Assembly (NCBI GenBank): GCA_022376925.1
Contig: JAIOJX010000003.1
Location: 38,921,874 to 38,985,873, forward strand
DNA: 64,000 bases
From: Tragulus kanchil
Taxonomy: Eukaryota > Chordata > Mammalia > Artiodactyla > Tragulidae
Reading direction: 5' to 3'
Each line of letters begins with the position of its first letter. Position 1 is the first letter of the stretch. Made by a program: the position numbers and the translations under genes. The notes under the pieces were generated by a model that made no database searches, had not been told where the DNA came from, and saw nothing but the letters and a program-made list of their open reading frames with translations. This document shows positions 22,520 through 34,427 of the stretch, in pieces.

Positions 22520-23136
22520 TAGAGAAAACCCTATGTAAACTTAAGCTGAGACTTTGTTTCCAATAAATCTTTTAGCCATTCTATTGCTTCAACCATCTCC
22601 CTACTTCCCTCCACCATGCCCTCTCTCTTGTCACAATCTGCCCCTACCACCCTTTGCCACCTGCCACATGGGCCCCTAATGACAAGTTCACTCCTAAGGG
22701 TCACTTGCTGGCACCACCAGGCCCTCTGGCTGAGCACGCTCAGGACGGGCTCCCGTCCCAGCAGGAAGTGGACCTATTTTTTTAACCACCCTGGGGCAAG
22801 CACTGCCTTAGCTTCAAGGTCGTCTTCTTTTCACCAGCCCTCTGTGTTCCATTCTCAACTGCCCTTCACGCTTGTCCGCGTCCCCTCTCCCTGCAACACT
22901 GACCAGATAGCCTGTTCACCCCCATTTGCACTGACCTAGGAACATGCCTTTATTTCTCTAACAGGGTTTCTGACCAACGCTCTGGCTTGTCTTTCTACGA
23001 TTGCCTCATAAGGGTGTGTTTTTATACCTGGCCACTCCAGTTTAATCCATACAACGATCATCACAATCATAATAATGGATGGCTATCATGAGAACACTTC
23101 CTCTGTGGCATACATGCTTTACATGAATCTTATTTC
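22520..23136. other. Unique sequence in D6
   Basis: C-rich, with a 107-codon open frame (22616-22939) lacking recognisable domains. Repeated exactly in copy 2, which is not evidence for coding. Confidence 0.4.
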
Positions 23137-23379
23137 ACTTAATGGTCCAGGAGCCTGCCAGGCCCCTCTGTCCATGGGATTCTCCAGGCAAGAATACTGG
23201 AGATGGATGCTGTGCTCTCCTCCGGGGATCTTCCTGACCCAAGTCACTGTCTAATATTCTGAGAAAGACAGGTCAAACAAGTGGTTGAGGACTTCCCTAG
23301 GGGTCCAGGAGATGACACCATTGCTGGATTACAAGACCTAGTCTTTCAACCCTGGGGCAGTAGAAGAGAAAGCCTGTTT

Positions 23380-23586
23380 TTGCTGTTAGTTGCTAAGTCA
23401 TGTCTTGACTCTTTTGAGACCCATGGACCACAGCCTGCCAGGTCCTCTGTCCGTGGGATTTCCTGGCAAGAATACTGGAGTGGGTTGCCATTTCCTTCTT
23501 CGGGAGGTCTTTGCGAACCAGGGATCAAATCTACACCTCCTGCATTGACAGGTGGATTCCTTATGACTGCACTACCTGGAAAGCCC
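23380..23586 (-). mobile_element. Bov-tA SINE (D6 copy 2)
   Basis: Duplicate of 22313-22519. Confidence 0.9.
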
Positions 23587-24682
23587 TAGAGAAAACCCTA
23601 TGTAAACTTAAGCTGAGACTTTGTTTCCAATAAATCTTTTAGCCATTCTATTGCTTCAACCATCTCCCTACTTCCCTCCACCATGCCCTCTCTCTTGTCA
23701 CAATCTGCCCCTACCACCCTTTGCCACCTGCCACATGGGCCCCTAATGACAAGTTCACTCCTAAGGGTCACTTGCTGGCACCACCAGGCCCTCTGGCTGA
23801 GCACGCTCAGGACGGGCTCCCGTCCCAGCAGGAAGTGGACCTATTTTTTTAACCACCCTGGGGCAAGCACTGCCTTAGCTTCAAGGTCGTCTTCTTTTCA
23901 CCAGCCCTCTGTGTTCCATTCTCAACTGCCCTTCACGCTTGTCCGCGTCCCCTCTCCCTGCAACACTGACCAGATAGCCTGTTCACCCCCATTTGCACTG
24001 ACCTAGGAACATGCCTTTATTTCTCTAACAGGGTTTCTGACCAACGCTCTGGCTTGTCTTTCTACGATTGCCTCATAAGGGTGTGTTTTTATACCTGGCC
24101 ACTCCAGTTTAATCCATACAACGATCATCACAATCATAATAATGGATGGCTATCATGAGAACACTTCCTCTGTGGCAGGGATTATGCTGCATGCTTTACA
24201 TGAATCTTATTTCTTTTTTATTATGCTTTGAGAGATGTACAAATATTACTTGTACTTTAAAGAGAGGGAAAGAGACCTGAAGTAGTTTGCTGGTTCTCCC
24301 AATTGCATGTGGTCTCTGTACTCCAGCACTGCCTTTTTTTCTTATTTTTCTTCCTCCAAAACCCAGGCACACTCTCTTTTATACTTCCCTATCCCTCTCC
24401 TCTTCTGCATAAATATAACATCTTTTATCTCCTTCTCTATGGAGGACCTATATGCTTTCTCCGTGTTCTCTGTCTAAAACAGTGGTAGTAGTATTCACTA
24501 TCTTTAATTATTTCACCTTTCTCCTTCTTGTCTTTTCTCATCCAACTGCAATATAAGCCTCTAAAAGGCCTAGGTCGACAGTCATTCTCGTTAGACGCAG
24601 GGACACACAGCACAATCCTACTCAGACAGGAGCCCCTCCAAACAACAATAAAAGTATGTATTTTGTCAAAATGATTTCAACA
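23587..24682. other. Unique sequence (D6 copy 2 and flank)
   Basis: Copy of 22520-23136, then unduplicated pyrimidine-rich sequence. No gene seen. Confidence 0.4.
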
Positions 24683-25012
24683 GGGCTTCCCTGGTGGTCC
24701 AGTGGATAATAAGTCGGCCTTGCACTGCAAGGGGAGCTGGTTCGATCCCTGGCACCGGAAGATCCCACATGCCGTGGAGCGGCTGGACTGGTATGTCCAG
24801 TTACGAGCCAGCACTCTGGAGCGCATGCGCCCAGAGCCAGTGCTCTGCTACAGGAGAGGCCACTACAATGGGAGGCCCACACAGGCCAAAGAGGATGGAT
24901 GAAAATAAATAAAGAAAGACCAATAGAAGTGGCCAACAATTGAAAAAAAAACAAACAAACAAACAAAAAAAAACAACAACAAAAAAACAATGCGAGTGAG
25001 AGCTTAAAAGAA
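24683..25012 (+). mobile_element. GC-rich tRNA-Glu/CHR-type SINE
   Basis: Head 'gggcttccctggtggtccag', body 'gagcggctggactggtatgt', tail 'gaccaatagaagtggcca', then a long A-rich (AAAC)n tail at about 24941-25020. More diverged than the 20.6 kb copy. Confidence 0.9.
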
Positions 25013-26499
25013 AAAAAGACAATGTTTATTTGTTCCCCACCACATTCCAAAAAGAACTCCAAGTGAAGGACTGTCTGTGGGTTTCTGTGACCATACCCTC
25101 CCAAGCTCCTGTTTCCATATATAATGAACCTGTCAATCTCTTGACTACAACAGCTTCAAAGAGGTACAAGGTGCTATACACTCTACCAAGCTGATCTTTC
25201 AAAGTGACATGGTTACATTTCTGAGTATGTAAATGCTCTTGGAAGTCACCATGAAGCCACTTAAACAAAATTTTAACTTAATGAAGCCCATATGTGCCAA
25301 ATTCTTTACATAAATTTAAGAATGACAAAAAAATCTCTGTCATTAAAATGTCCTAATCCCTGAGTTCTTCACTGCTACACCTAGATAGATGTATTGACTT
25401 AAAAAAGCCTCAGACAAATTGAGTCGCATTTCATTAGGAACACAAATGTACCAAAAAAAGAAAGAAAACTGCCTCTTAGCTATTAGCCGTTTTTTTTTCT
25501 GTAAACTCTGGTACCAGGGCCTGAAATTTCTGCATTCCCAGAGACTAAGTGCAGATCTCACATCAGCGGATACACAGAAGCCCAACTAATGTGTATTCTC
25601 TGAGGAGTGCTCCACGTAATTAACGCAAACTTATGCTACTATCCTGGTTTATCTCTTTCTGCAGAAATCACTTAAATCTATTATTCCCACTGGCTAACTC
25701 ACTAATCTTACACTTGATAAGCCTCAACCAATACCTGATAACAATAGTGGTCCCAAGGAAACTAAACCACTCTGACAACCATGAGATTGTCATGAGATCT
25801 TCATAGCTTCCACTGTCTAGCACATAATCCACAATCATGCTCTAAAAATCCTACACTGACATTGTGATTGTTTTTGATTTTCTCCAATGGACAAATGCTT
25901 CAATATAAAAAGCCAGTTCAATCAAGGAGGGAAAACTGAAGCCAGAGAACCAAACATAAATGTGTCCAAAGTTCTATAGCTTAATCTGCACCTAAGATAA
26001 CTACCAAAATGTATATCATCTCAAAAACAAATAATCAAAGAAAAGATTATTATATTTACAACCTGCTTTCTTTCTCAGGCAGTTGAAGCAGAAATTTAGC
26101 TCTTAGGAGGTAGAAGATTTAATACGCTGCATCCTTCTCAGATTAAATGTTCTCCTTCTGCCACTCATAAACCTATGACAGTAGACATTGGAAAAAGAAA
26201 AAAAAAAGATGTGGTAAAGCAAAGCTGAATTTCCCCCAAAGTGCCTGAAGCATCATTTTCCAAAGCTGAGAGAATTCTTGCTTGCCCTGGGCAAAATGCC
26301 TGGCTGCCAATGCAGCCCCAAACGACCATAAATAAAGCTTTAGTTACATTAATTAGAGAAACTGTCTCCTGCAGAGTCTCTCTTCATCTGAGGGCCCTGC
26401 CTCAGGCTAGTGCCTCCTTGGCTCGCGGCTCCCTGACATCTCACTCCCCCACCGCCCATAACATGGTCGTACTTCAGTTTGTCCTCCTCTGTCCTCTGT
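25013..26499. other. Unique sequence
   Basis: 1.5 kb with no recognised repeat or gene. The 124-codon frame at 26241-26615 ends inside a Bov-tA fragment and has no domain. Confidence 0.45.
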
Positions 26500-26610
26500 C
26501 AGGCTCCTCTTGCCCGTGGGATTCTCCAGGCAGGAATACTGGAGTGGATAGCCATTTCCTTCTCCAGGGGATCTTCCTGACCCAGGGATTAAACTCCCAT
26601 ATCTTGCCTA
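26500..26610 (-). mobile_element. Bov-tA fragment
   Basis: 'tcaggctcctcttgcccgtg', 'ccaggcaggaatactggagt', ending near 'cagggattaaactcccat'. Both ends truncated. Confidence 0.85.
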
Positions 26611-27696
26611 TATAATATGGGTAGATAATTTAAGCTGCATTTTAGAATAATAGATTATATATACTTAAAAAAAATCATAATTGAAATTTTATGACGTGCT
26701 AGAAAAGTGGTACTGAGATTTATTTTATGATGCACTTTTAAAAATAACTATTTCACGAAATATTCCTTTTGTTTTCTTTTTTGCCTTACTTATTAATGGC
26801 GATTCCATTTATCAGAATCCTTTGTGATTTTTTTCTTGTTTACATCATTAAATGAGCATCTTTAAAAATAGAAAAAAAAATTTCTCCCTAGTGGAACCAC
26901 ACGTATTACTAAACTTATAATTAATATTGTTTCAAGAGAATTGAATAACTTTGTTTAAAAATGTCTGAGTGGAACTCAGTTGTTTGGCAGTATTTGGAGG
27001 GAAGATAGAAATTGGTGCCAAATCCAAATTTGACTTTTAATTGTATAATTGTTGTGTTGAAAATAAAGGTTACTGTATATGAAATGTATTGCTTATTAGA
27101 GATCCTTAGGGAATTTGGATTGTCAACAAAATCTTGTAGTCAGTCTGTCTCTAAGTATACATCTCAATGCTTTTGTTTTGGAAACAAAAGTCAGTCTACC
27201 TAAAAATCTTCTTTATATTATTCATAAAGCAATTAATAGCAGATTTCATTAATTCAGAAGGTATTTACTGTGACTAGTTTTTGGCAGGTGCATTGGAAAT
27301 ATGAATAATAAAACTTGTGCAAACTGGTAAGAGTTTTAATACATTTGAAAATAATTTTCTTGAAATTTTGCTTTTTTATAGAAAAGCCTGCAATTTAGTA
27401 ATGCCAGTGATTTTATAATTATCATTTGATGGGTTCCTTAAAGCTGTGTGTATTGAACTGCTCCTTTTACGTCATAGCAGTCATAGTTGCCATTCATTTC
27501 TTATGCCGTTTCTCCTTTTTTTTTTTTTTTCATTATTCTGTGCTGTCAGAGTTACTATCTTTCCTCTAGAGGTGTACTTCATTTAATGCAATAGTAACGT
27601 TCCCGAGAATCTGCATATTTCACGTTTCAATATCACCCCTGCCTTTATAATTTCAGAAAGAATTGTCAAGCCCTTAGTGCTAAGCCTTTTTTTTTT
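26611..27696. other. Unique AT-rich sequence
   Basis: No supported feature. Poly-T near 27516-27531. Confidence 0.4.
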
Positions 27697-27971
27697 TTTT
27701 TTAATTTTGGTTACTTTCTTTATTGGTCATTCATTTTATTTATTTTTCATCCATCTTTGTTCTTTGGCTCCTGTGGGCCTCCCATCGCGGTGGCCTCTGT
27801 TGTCGCAGAGCACCGGCTCTGGGCGCATGCGCTCCAGAGCTCCGGCTCGGTAACTGGACACATGGGTCCAGCCGCTCCGCGGCACGTGGGATCTTCCCAG
27901 GCTAGGGATGGAACCGGCGCCCCTTGTACTGCAAGGCGGTGTCCTTACCCACTGGACCACCAGGGAAGCCC
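27697..27971 (-). mobile_element. GC-rich SINE, left arm of inverted pair
   Basis: Antisense copy with complete head ('ggaccaccagggaagccc'). It abuts a sense copy of the same family with no spacer. Confidence 0.92.
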
Positions 27972-28205
27972 AGCCGTGGAGCGGCTGGACCTATGTGTCC
28001 AACTACCGAGCCGGAGCTCTGGAGCGCATGCGCCCAGAGCAGGTGCTCTGCGACAACAGAGGCCACCGCGATGGGAGACCCACACGGGCCAAAGAACAAA
28101 GATGGATGAAAATGGACAAATGAAAGACCAATAGAAGTGACCCGCCCGTTCCCCCTCCCTCCCCACCGGCCCACCCCATCCCCCCAAAAAATAATGAAAA
28201 AAAAT
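27972..28205 (+). mobile_element. GC-rich SINE, right arm, head missing
   Basis: Begins directly at 'gccgtggagcggctggacct', lacking the first ~90 bases (tRNA head). Runs to 'gaccaatagaagtgacccgc', a C-rich block and an A-rich tail. Reverse complement of about 27720-27885. Confidence 0.92.
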
Positions 28206-28269
28206 GAATAAGTTTTTAGTCATTCTACAACTTACTTGATTGTTATTATAGCTAAGGCATTTAACACCG

Positions 28270-28472
28270 AGGGTTTCCTGGTGGCTCAGGAGGTAAAAAA
28301 ATCTGCCTGTAATGAGGGAGATCCAGATTCCATCCTGACTTGGGAAGATCCCCTGGAGGGGAGGGCATGGTAACCCACTCCAGTATGCTTACCTGGGAAA
28401 TCCCACGGACAGAAGAGCCTGGGGGTAACAGTCCATGGGGTCACAAAGAGTCAGACACGACTGAGCAACTAT
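28270..28472 (+). mobile_element. Bov-tA SINE
   Basis: 'gggtttcctggtggctcagg', 'ttgggaagatcccctggagg', 'gtcagacacgactgagcaac'. Confidence 0.91.
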
Positions 28473-28929
28473 GTAGTTTATATTCTATTTTTTTTTTTCA
28501 GTTGTCCCAGAAATGTCCTTTTACCCCTTCCCCCAAATTCAGTTAAGGAACATGCATGGCATTTGACTGTCATGCCTTTTTAGTCTTTAAAAAAAAGTCT
28601 CTGCTGCCTTGTATCTTTTGTAGTATTGATAGTTTTGGAGCGTACAGGCCAGTTTTCTTATAGAATGCCCCCAGTTTGGTTTTGTCTGATTATATCTTCT
28701 GTTAAAGTCAGATTAAACATTAGGACCAGAATGCTGTACAAGGGAGATTGTGTTCTTTCCATTTCACTGCACCAAAGAGACACTCAGTGTTCCGTTTGTT
28801 CTGATTTTGGTGATGCTACATTTGATAACTAGGTGAGGTAGTATTGCCAGATCTTTCCTTCTATACGTAAATATTTTCCTTTGCAGTTAATAAAGGAGCT
28901 GTGGGAAGTTACTTTGCGAGGATGTGGAT
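28473..28929. other. Unique sequence
   Basis: Nothing recognised. Confidence 0.4.
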
Positions 28930-29035
28930 ATTCTTTGCAGAGACTATTTTAATCATTGTATTCCTACTGCCTGGTATAGGGCCTGGCATGAAGTAAATGC
29001 ATAATAAAAGCTTACTGAGTGAGCAAATGAGTGAC
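28930..29035 (+). mobile_element. L2 3'-end fossil
   Basis: 'gcctggcatgaagtaaatgc' and 'ataataaaagcttactgagt' match the L2 3' 'cctggcacatagtaggtgct' plus 'aataaatg' pattern. Confidence 0.7.
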
Positions 29036-29104
29036 CTGGGATAAAGGCCTGTTTCTTTCAAGTCAGGTGCAATGTTCCATTGAATTTCTGTGAAAATTTG
29101 CTTC

Positions 29105-29595
29105 TTATTCTTTATTTCTTCAGCTTTACTGAGGTATAATTGAGAAATAATCTTGTATATGCGTAAAGTGCATGGTGTGATAATTTACTGTATGTACCTC
29201 CATCAAAATAATTAACACATCCATCACTTTAAATACTTACCTTGTGGGTCTGTATGTCTATGCAGGTACTCTGCCATATTTTTTTTTCTCTGCCATTTTT
29301 AAAAGCAAATTATTTGGGATTTTTTGCTGTGGTTTGTATGAGGTTTTTTTGTTTATGTTAGATGTTAATTGCCTTTCTGATACATGATTTGCAAATATTT
29401 TCTCTCATCCTTTTCCTTTTCTTGATTGTGTTTCTTTTCCTTTTTAGTTTGAATCAACCTCAGTTGTTCGTTTTTGTTTTTGTTGCCTATAGTTTGGGTG
29501 TTTCATTCAAAAATTGTTGCTAAGACCAATGTTAAGGTGTTTTGCCCTGTATTTTCTTTTGAGAATTTTATGGTTTTAGGTTTTTTCTCCACTTT
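29105..29595 (-). mobile_element. Old L1, antisense (3' part)
   Basis: 'tttactgaggtataattgag', then 'cctttctgatacatgatttg', 'tgttgctaagaccaatgtta' are old L1 3'-UTR and ORF2-end text in reverse. Interrupted by the young L1 and SINE, and resumes at about 30305. Confidence 0.8.
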
Positions 29596-29606
29596 CCTAA
29601 GTTATT

Positions 29607-29920
29607 ATTTTTTTATTTATTTTGGGTGGGGGTCGCATTGGGGAGGGAGGGGAGTGGGCGGGCCACTTCTATTGGTCTTTCATTTCTCTATTTTCATCCG
29701 TCTTTGTTCTTTGGCCCGTGTGGGCCTCCCATTGCGGTGGCGTCTGTCGCTGCAGAGCGCCGGCTCTGGGCGCATGCGCTCCAGAGCCCGGCTCGGTGAT
29801 TGGACACATGGGTCCAGCCGTTCCGCGGCACGTGGGATCTTCCCAGGCCAGGGATGGAACCGGCGGCCCTTGCAGTGCAAGGCGGTGTTCTTACCCCCTG
29901 GACCACCAGGGGAAGCCCCC
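29607..29920 (-). mobile_element. GC-rich SINE with TSD
   Basis: Full antisense copy with G-rich block, body and head. The 11-base repeat cctaagttatt is at 29596-29606 and 29921-29931. Many CpGs kept, hence a recent insertion. Confidence 0.93.
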
Positions 29921-29931
29921 CCTAAGTTATT

Positions 29932-30304
29932 TTTTTTAATTATTTTTATTTTACTTTGTGAGTTTTGTTGTTTACAGATATGTATAATCCCAGATTAGTC
30001 ATATGTATATCCCTGGCTCCCATCCCTCCTCCACCCACCTCCCAGTTCCCCCATCCCATATCTCCAGGCCATCTCACAGCATCCTTGCAGGATCCCCTAT
30101 TCCCGCAGCGCAATGTCAATAGCTGTCTTTTCCACATATGAGAGTATAGGTTTCCATGTTACTCCCTCTATTCCTCCCACCCACTGTTCATTCCCCACAA
30201 TGTCCACTTGTCTGTTCTTTATGTCTGCTCTTCCATTAGTTCGCTGTGTGTGTTATTATTACCATTTTACTAGATTCCATATATATGTATTAGTATACTG
30301 TATT
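29932..30304 (-). mobile_element. Young L1 3' end inserted in old L1
   Basis: Antisense 3' end: 'gttttgttgtttacagatat', 'cccagattagtcatatgtat', 'ctattcccgcagcgcaatgt', 'actagattccatatatatgt'. Same subfamily as 62.35 kb and as the 3' end of the 49-50.6 kb element. Confidence 0.85.
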
Positions 30305-31040
30305 AGGTTTTATATTCAAGTCTTTAAGTTAGTTTATATGAGTGATATAAGCTAGAAGTCCAATTTCAGTCTTTTATATGTAGCTATCAAGTTTCCCAAT
30401 ACCATTTATTGAAGAGCCTATCTTTTTTTCCATTGCGTATTTTTGGTACTCTTGTCAGATTAGTTGATTGTACATTCATGAGTTTATTTCTGGGATCTGT
30501 TCTATTCCATTGGTCCATGTGTCTGTTTTTATTCTGTTTATACTGTTTTGAATCATATTGCTATGTAATATTGTTTGAAATCTAGAAGCGTAATGCCTTC
30601 AGCTTTGTTCTTTTTCAGGATTCCAGTGACTGTTTGGGGTCTTTTTGGTTCCATACAAATTTTAGGGTTATTTCCCCCTATTTTTGTGGAAAATGCTGTT
30701 GGAAATTTTATAGGGGTTACATTGAGTCTGTAGGCTGCTGTAGATAGTATGTACATTTTAAACAATATTGATTCTTCTAATCCAAAAACATGTCATATTC
30801 TTCTATTCATTTATGCCTTTCTCAGTTTCTTTCATCAGTGTCTTATCTTTGTACAAGTCTTTTATTACCATTTTGGTTGAATTTATTCCTGAAGGGTTTT
30901 TCTTTGTTGTAATTATAAATGATTTTTTTCCTTTATTTCTCATCCAGATAGTTTGTTGTTAGTATAAGTAAATATTACTGATTTTTATTTCCTGAAACTT
31001 TATTGAATTCATTTGTTAGCTTGATTTTTTAGTTTTTAAA
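30305..31040 (-). pseudogene. Old L1 ORF2 remnant, antisense
   Basis: Reverse L1 ORF2: 'ataccatttattgaagagcc', 'ccattggtccatgtgtctg', 'ggttccatacaaattttagg', 'actttattgaattcatttgt'. No intact reading frame remains (short frames only), so it is a dead retrotransposon. Confidence 0.85.
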
Positions 31041-31522
31041 AAGCTGTTTATACATTATATTGAACATATTAATTAAAGTAAGTATTTTATTTACAATTCT
31101 CGGCTGAATAAGTGCTAAAAGCATACAAAATGAGTAAGGTTTTTGCAGAAGAAACCAAGTGTTTTGGTAATGCAAAAAATAAGGTAATATAATCAGGCAA
31201 TTTTTTTTTTTAGGCAATTTTTTCCACTGGATTTGAAACATTTCCCCAGGTCATGATTAGTAACTAATAAACCTTATCAAACTACCCTCTCCTCTTTTAA
31301 GAACAAAGTAGATCAGTCTTTGAAAATGTAACAGATTATGTGAACTTTAGTATAAGCTGCTCCAATTATGACTCCTAAAATGTGAAAATGATATTCATCC
31401 CACAGCTTGTGAAATTCCTATCTTTGATAAGAATTTTGCATATGCATTTGCACATTTGAACTAAATACATACAATTATTTATACTACCTGATTATAACTA
31501 GGTACCAGTTCATGGATATTAT
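31041..31522. other. Unique sequence
   Basis: No feature recognised. Poly-T at about 31201-31212. Confidence 0.4.
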
Positions 31523-31642
31523 GGGCTTCCCTGGTGGCTCAGACAGTAAAGAATTTTGCCTGCAATACAGGAGACCTGGGTTCATTCCCTGGGTTGGGAA
31601 GATCCCCTGGAGAAGGTAATGGCTATCTGCTCTAGTATTCTT
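31523..31642 (+). mobile_element. Bov-tA SINE, left half (split)
   Basis: 'gggcttccctggtggctcag' to 'ctagtattctt'. Interrupted at the usual 'ctccagtattctt' by an L1 piece. The right half is 31822-31915. Confidence 0.9.
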
Positions 31643-31821
31643 TCTTTTCCATAGGTATACATATGTCCCATCCCTCTTGACCTTCCCTCCTGTCTCCCTC
31701 CCCATCCCACCCCTCCAGGTTGTTACAGAGCCCCTGTTTGGATTCCCTGAATCATATAGCAAATTCCCATTGGCTACCTATTTTGCATATGGTAATACAA
31801 GTTTCCATGTTACTCTCTCCT
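31643..31821 (-). mobile_element. L1 3'-UTR fragment splitting a Bov-tA
   Basis: 'ccatcccacccctccaggtt', 'gcaaattcccattggctacc', 'gtttccatgttactctc'. Flanking 'ctctagtattctt' and 'ctccaatattctt' are a diverged target duplication. Confidence 0.8.
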
Positions 31822-31915
31822 CTCCAATATTCTTATCTGGAGAATCCCGTGGACAGAGGAAGCTGGAGGGCTATAGTCTATGGGGTGGCAAAGAGTTGCA
31901 GACGACTGAGTAACT
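31822..31915 (+). mobile_element. Bov-tA SINE, right half (split)
   Basis: 'atctggagaatcccgtggac' to 'cgactgagtaactaac' completes the element started at 31523. Confidence 0.9.
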
Positions 31916-31931
31916 AACACTTTTATTTTTC

Positions 31932-32661
31932 ACTGATATTATATAGTAATTAACATGTATATAATATTAGCATATACATTTATATAATAAGTCATTTGTA
32001 ATTTTAACAGTCCTTTGAGACTGAATGACTGGTGATATAGTGGTACCCTGTCATTGTGCTGTGCGCAGGTGAACCAACTCTGTTGCATTTCACATAGTTT
32101 TGTTCATATACATAAGCCATATAATTGGAATGTTGCATTCATCTGGGGTCAGTGCAGGGAACAGATACCACTCTGGTTTTTCCAATCAGAGTTAAAAATG
32201 AAGAGATATACTACAGGAAATTACAAACTTGTGGAAAGAGCTAGAAGAGTAGAAATCAGGGGCTGGCACCAGATATTTGCAATGTTGTCTTACCACTGAG
32301 GAGGTAAGCGTTCTGGAAAACTCTTGAGTGTAAGGGGAAGGAAAGAACATACGCCTCCATGTGCAGAGAGGAGAGGATCGCAGGTGGCAGAGCAGAGCAT
32401 GAGAAGAGAAAAGGCCTGTGCTTGGCTGGCAGAGACCCTGCCAGGATTGTGTGTGTGTGTGTATGTGGACACCCTGGAGAAAGTTATGTATGGTGATCAC
32501 CCTTAAGAAGTTGATTTTTAGTCAGACTTATTGAATTAGCAGTCATTGAACTAGATTGTAAATATAATACTAAGATAGCAGCAATATTTGAGAACGTTGT
32601 ATCAGTGTATACTTTTTGTTTCTTTTTATAGACGATCAGGAACTTTTTCTTTTTTTATACA
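31932..32661. other. Unique sequence in D7 with (GT)n
   Basis: (GT)n at 32446-32463. Overlapping 60-102-codon frames on both strands repeat in copy 2 and have no domain. Copy at about 33043-33771. Confidence 0.45.
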
Positions 32662-32924
32662 TTTTTTTGGCCTCTTTTATTGAATTTTTTTATCCATTTA
32701 TTTTCATACATCTTTATTCTTTTGACCTGTGTGGGTCTCCCATCCCAGTGGCCTCTCTCGTTGCAGAACACTGTTCTGAGCCATGCGCCCAGAGCGCTGG
32801 CTCGCAATTGGACATACTGGCCCAGCCGTTTGGCGGTACGCGGGATCTTCCTGGACCAGGAATCGAACCGTGCCCCCTGCACTACGAGGCAGACTCTTTA
32901 CCCACTGGACTGCTCAGGAAGCCC
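32662..32924 (-). mobile_element. GC-rich SINE family, diverged subtype
   Basis: 'ggcctcttttattgaatttt' tail side, 'gtgggtctcccatcccagtg', 'caattggacatactggccca', head 'actggactgctcaggaagcc'. Older subtype without the G-rich block. First of three copies made by D7 and D8. Confidence 0.88.
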
Positions 32925-33771
32925 TCCTTTTTTTTTTCATACTTTCTGTGAAGTAGTGGTAAGTTACATTTAGACTTGAAACATTTTGTGCATTTGATTA
33001 ACATGCCTTTGTATGTTGTCTGTTGATCTCTTGTAAATTTTCACTGATATTATATAGTAATTAACATGTATATAATATTAGCATATACATTTATATAATA
33101 AGTCATTTGTAATTTTAACAGTCCTTTGAGACTGAATGACTGGTGATATAGTGGTACCCTGTCATTGTGCTGTGCGCAGGTGAACCAACTCTGTTGCATT
33201 TCACATAGTTTTGTTCATATACATAAGCCATATAATTGGAATGTTGCATTCATCTGGGGTCAGTGCAGGGAACAGATACCACTCTGGTTTTTCCAATCAG
33301 AGTTAAAAATGAAGAGATATACTACAGGAAATTACAAACTTGTGGAAAGAGCTAGAAGAGTAGAAATCAGGGGCTGGCACCAGATATTTGCAATGTTGTC
33401 TTACCACTGAGGAGGTAAGCGTTCTGGAAAACTCTTGAGTGTAAGGGGAAGGAAAGAACATACGCCTCCATGTGCAGAGAGGAGAGGATCGCAGGTGGCA
33501 GAGCAGAGCATGAGAAGAGAAAAGGCCTGTGCTTGGCTGGCAGAGACCCTGCCAGGATTGTGTGTGTGTGTGTATGTGGACACCCTGGAGAAAGTTATGT
33601 ATGGTGATCACCCTTAAGAAGTTGATTTTTAGTCAGACTTATTGAATTAGCAGTCATTGAACTAGATTGTAAATATAATACTAAGATAGCAGCAATATTT
33701 GAGAACGTTGTATCAGTGTATACTTTTTGTTTCTTTTTATAGACGATCAGGAACTTTTTCTTTTTTTATAC

Positions 33772-34039
33772 ATTTTTTTTGGCCTCTTTTATTGAATTTT
33801 TTTATCCATTTATTTTCATACATCTTTATTCTTTTGACCTGTGTGGGTCTCCCATCCCAGTGGCCTCTCTCGTTGCAGAACACTGTTCTGAGCGCATGCG
33901 CTCCAGAGCGCTGGCTCGCAATTGGACATACTGGCCCAGCCGTTTGGCGGTACGCGGGATCTTCCTGGACCAGGAATCGAACCGTGCCCCCTGCACTACG
34001 AGGCAGACTCTTTACCCACTGGACTGCTCAGGAAGCCCT
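33772..34039 (-). mobile_element. GC-rich SINE subtype (second copy)
   Basis: Duplicate of 32662-32924 with the more complete 'gcgcatgcgctccagagcgc' body. Confidence 0.88.
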
Positions 34040-34264
34040 CCTTTTTTTTTTTCATACTTTCTGTGAAGTAGTGGTAAGTTACATTTAGACTTGAAACATT
34101 TTGTGCATTTGATTAACATGCCTTTGTATGTTGTCTGTTGATCTCTTGTAAATTTTCCAATCCAGACTTTTTTCTGTTGTACCAATCATAAATCACACGT
34201 TAGATGAAGGGGAAAATTGACAGTACTGGTTGTGTCTCTGGGTGAGCAGCTGCTGTGGGCTGGC

Positions 34265-34425
34265 TGGTTTTAGTGCTTGGTCATAAATGACTTTACAGTT
34301 TAGAAAGCATTTTGCAGATATTATCTCATTGGATCCTTACAATGGTTTCTGAGAAAAATACAATGAATGTTATTATGTTTTCTCGGTCCAAATGAGGAAA
34401 TAATGGACTCAAGGGCCATTTGAAA
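34265..34425 (+). mobile_element. MIR-type SINE fossil
   Basis: 'agaaagcattttgcagatat' and 'tatctcattggatccttaca', then 'ccaaatgaggaaataatgga', in MIR order. Copy at about 35339-35499. Confidence 0.7.
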
Positions 34426-34427
34426 TT

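Larger units (their letters stand above)
22072..24213. repeat. Tandem duplication D6, 1068-bp period
   Basis: 'taatggtccaggagcctgcc' starts at 22072 and 23140. Copy 1 ends near 23136 and has lost 12 bases ('gggattatgctg') that copy 2 keeps at about 24178-24189. Its left part overlaps D5 copy 2. Confidence 0.95.
31927..34157. repeat. Tandem duplication D7, about 1111-bp period
   Basis: Copy 1 is 31927-33037 and copy 2 is 33038-34152. The word ttttc sits at 31927, 33038 and 34153. The copies match through unique sequence, a (GT)n tract and a SINE. The SINE in copy 1 is compressed ('gagccatgcgccc') relative to copy 2 ('gagcgcatgcgctcc'). Confidence 0.96.

Noticed and set aside
22616..22939. 107-codon frame that recurs at 23683-24006
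   Set aside because: The recurrence is explained by D6 and does not show selection. The peptide matches nothing I know.
26241..26615. 124-codon frame as an exon
   Set aside because: Its end reads through a Bov-tA fragment, with no supported splice sites or domain.
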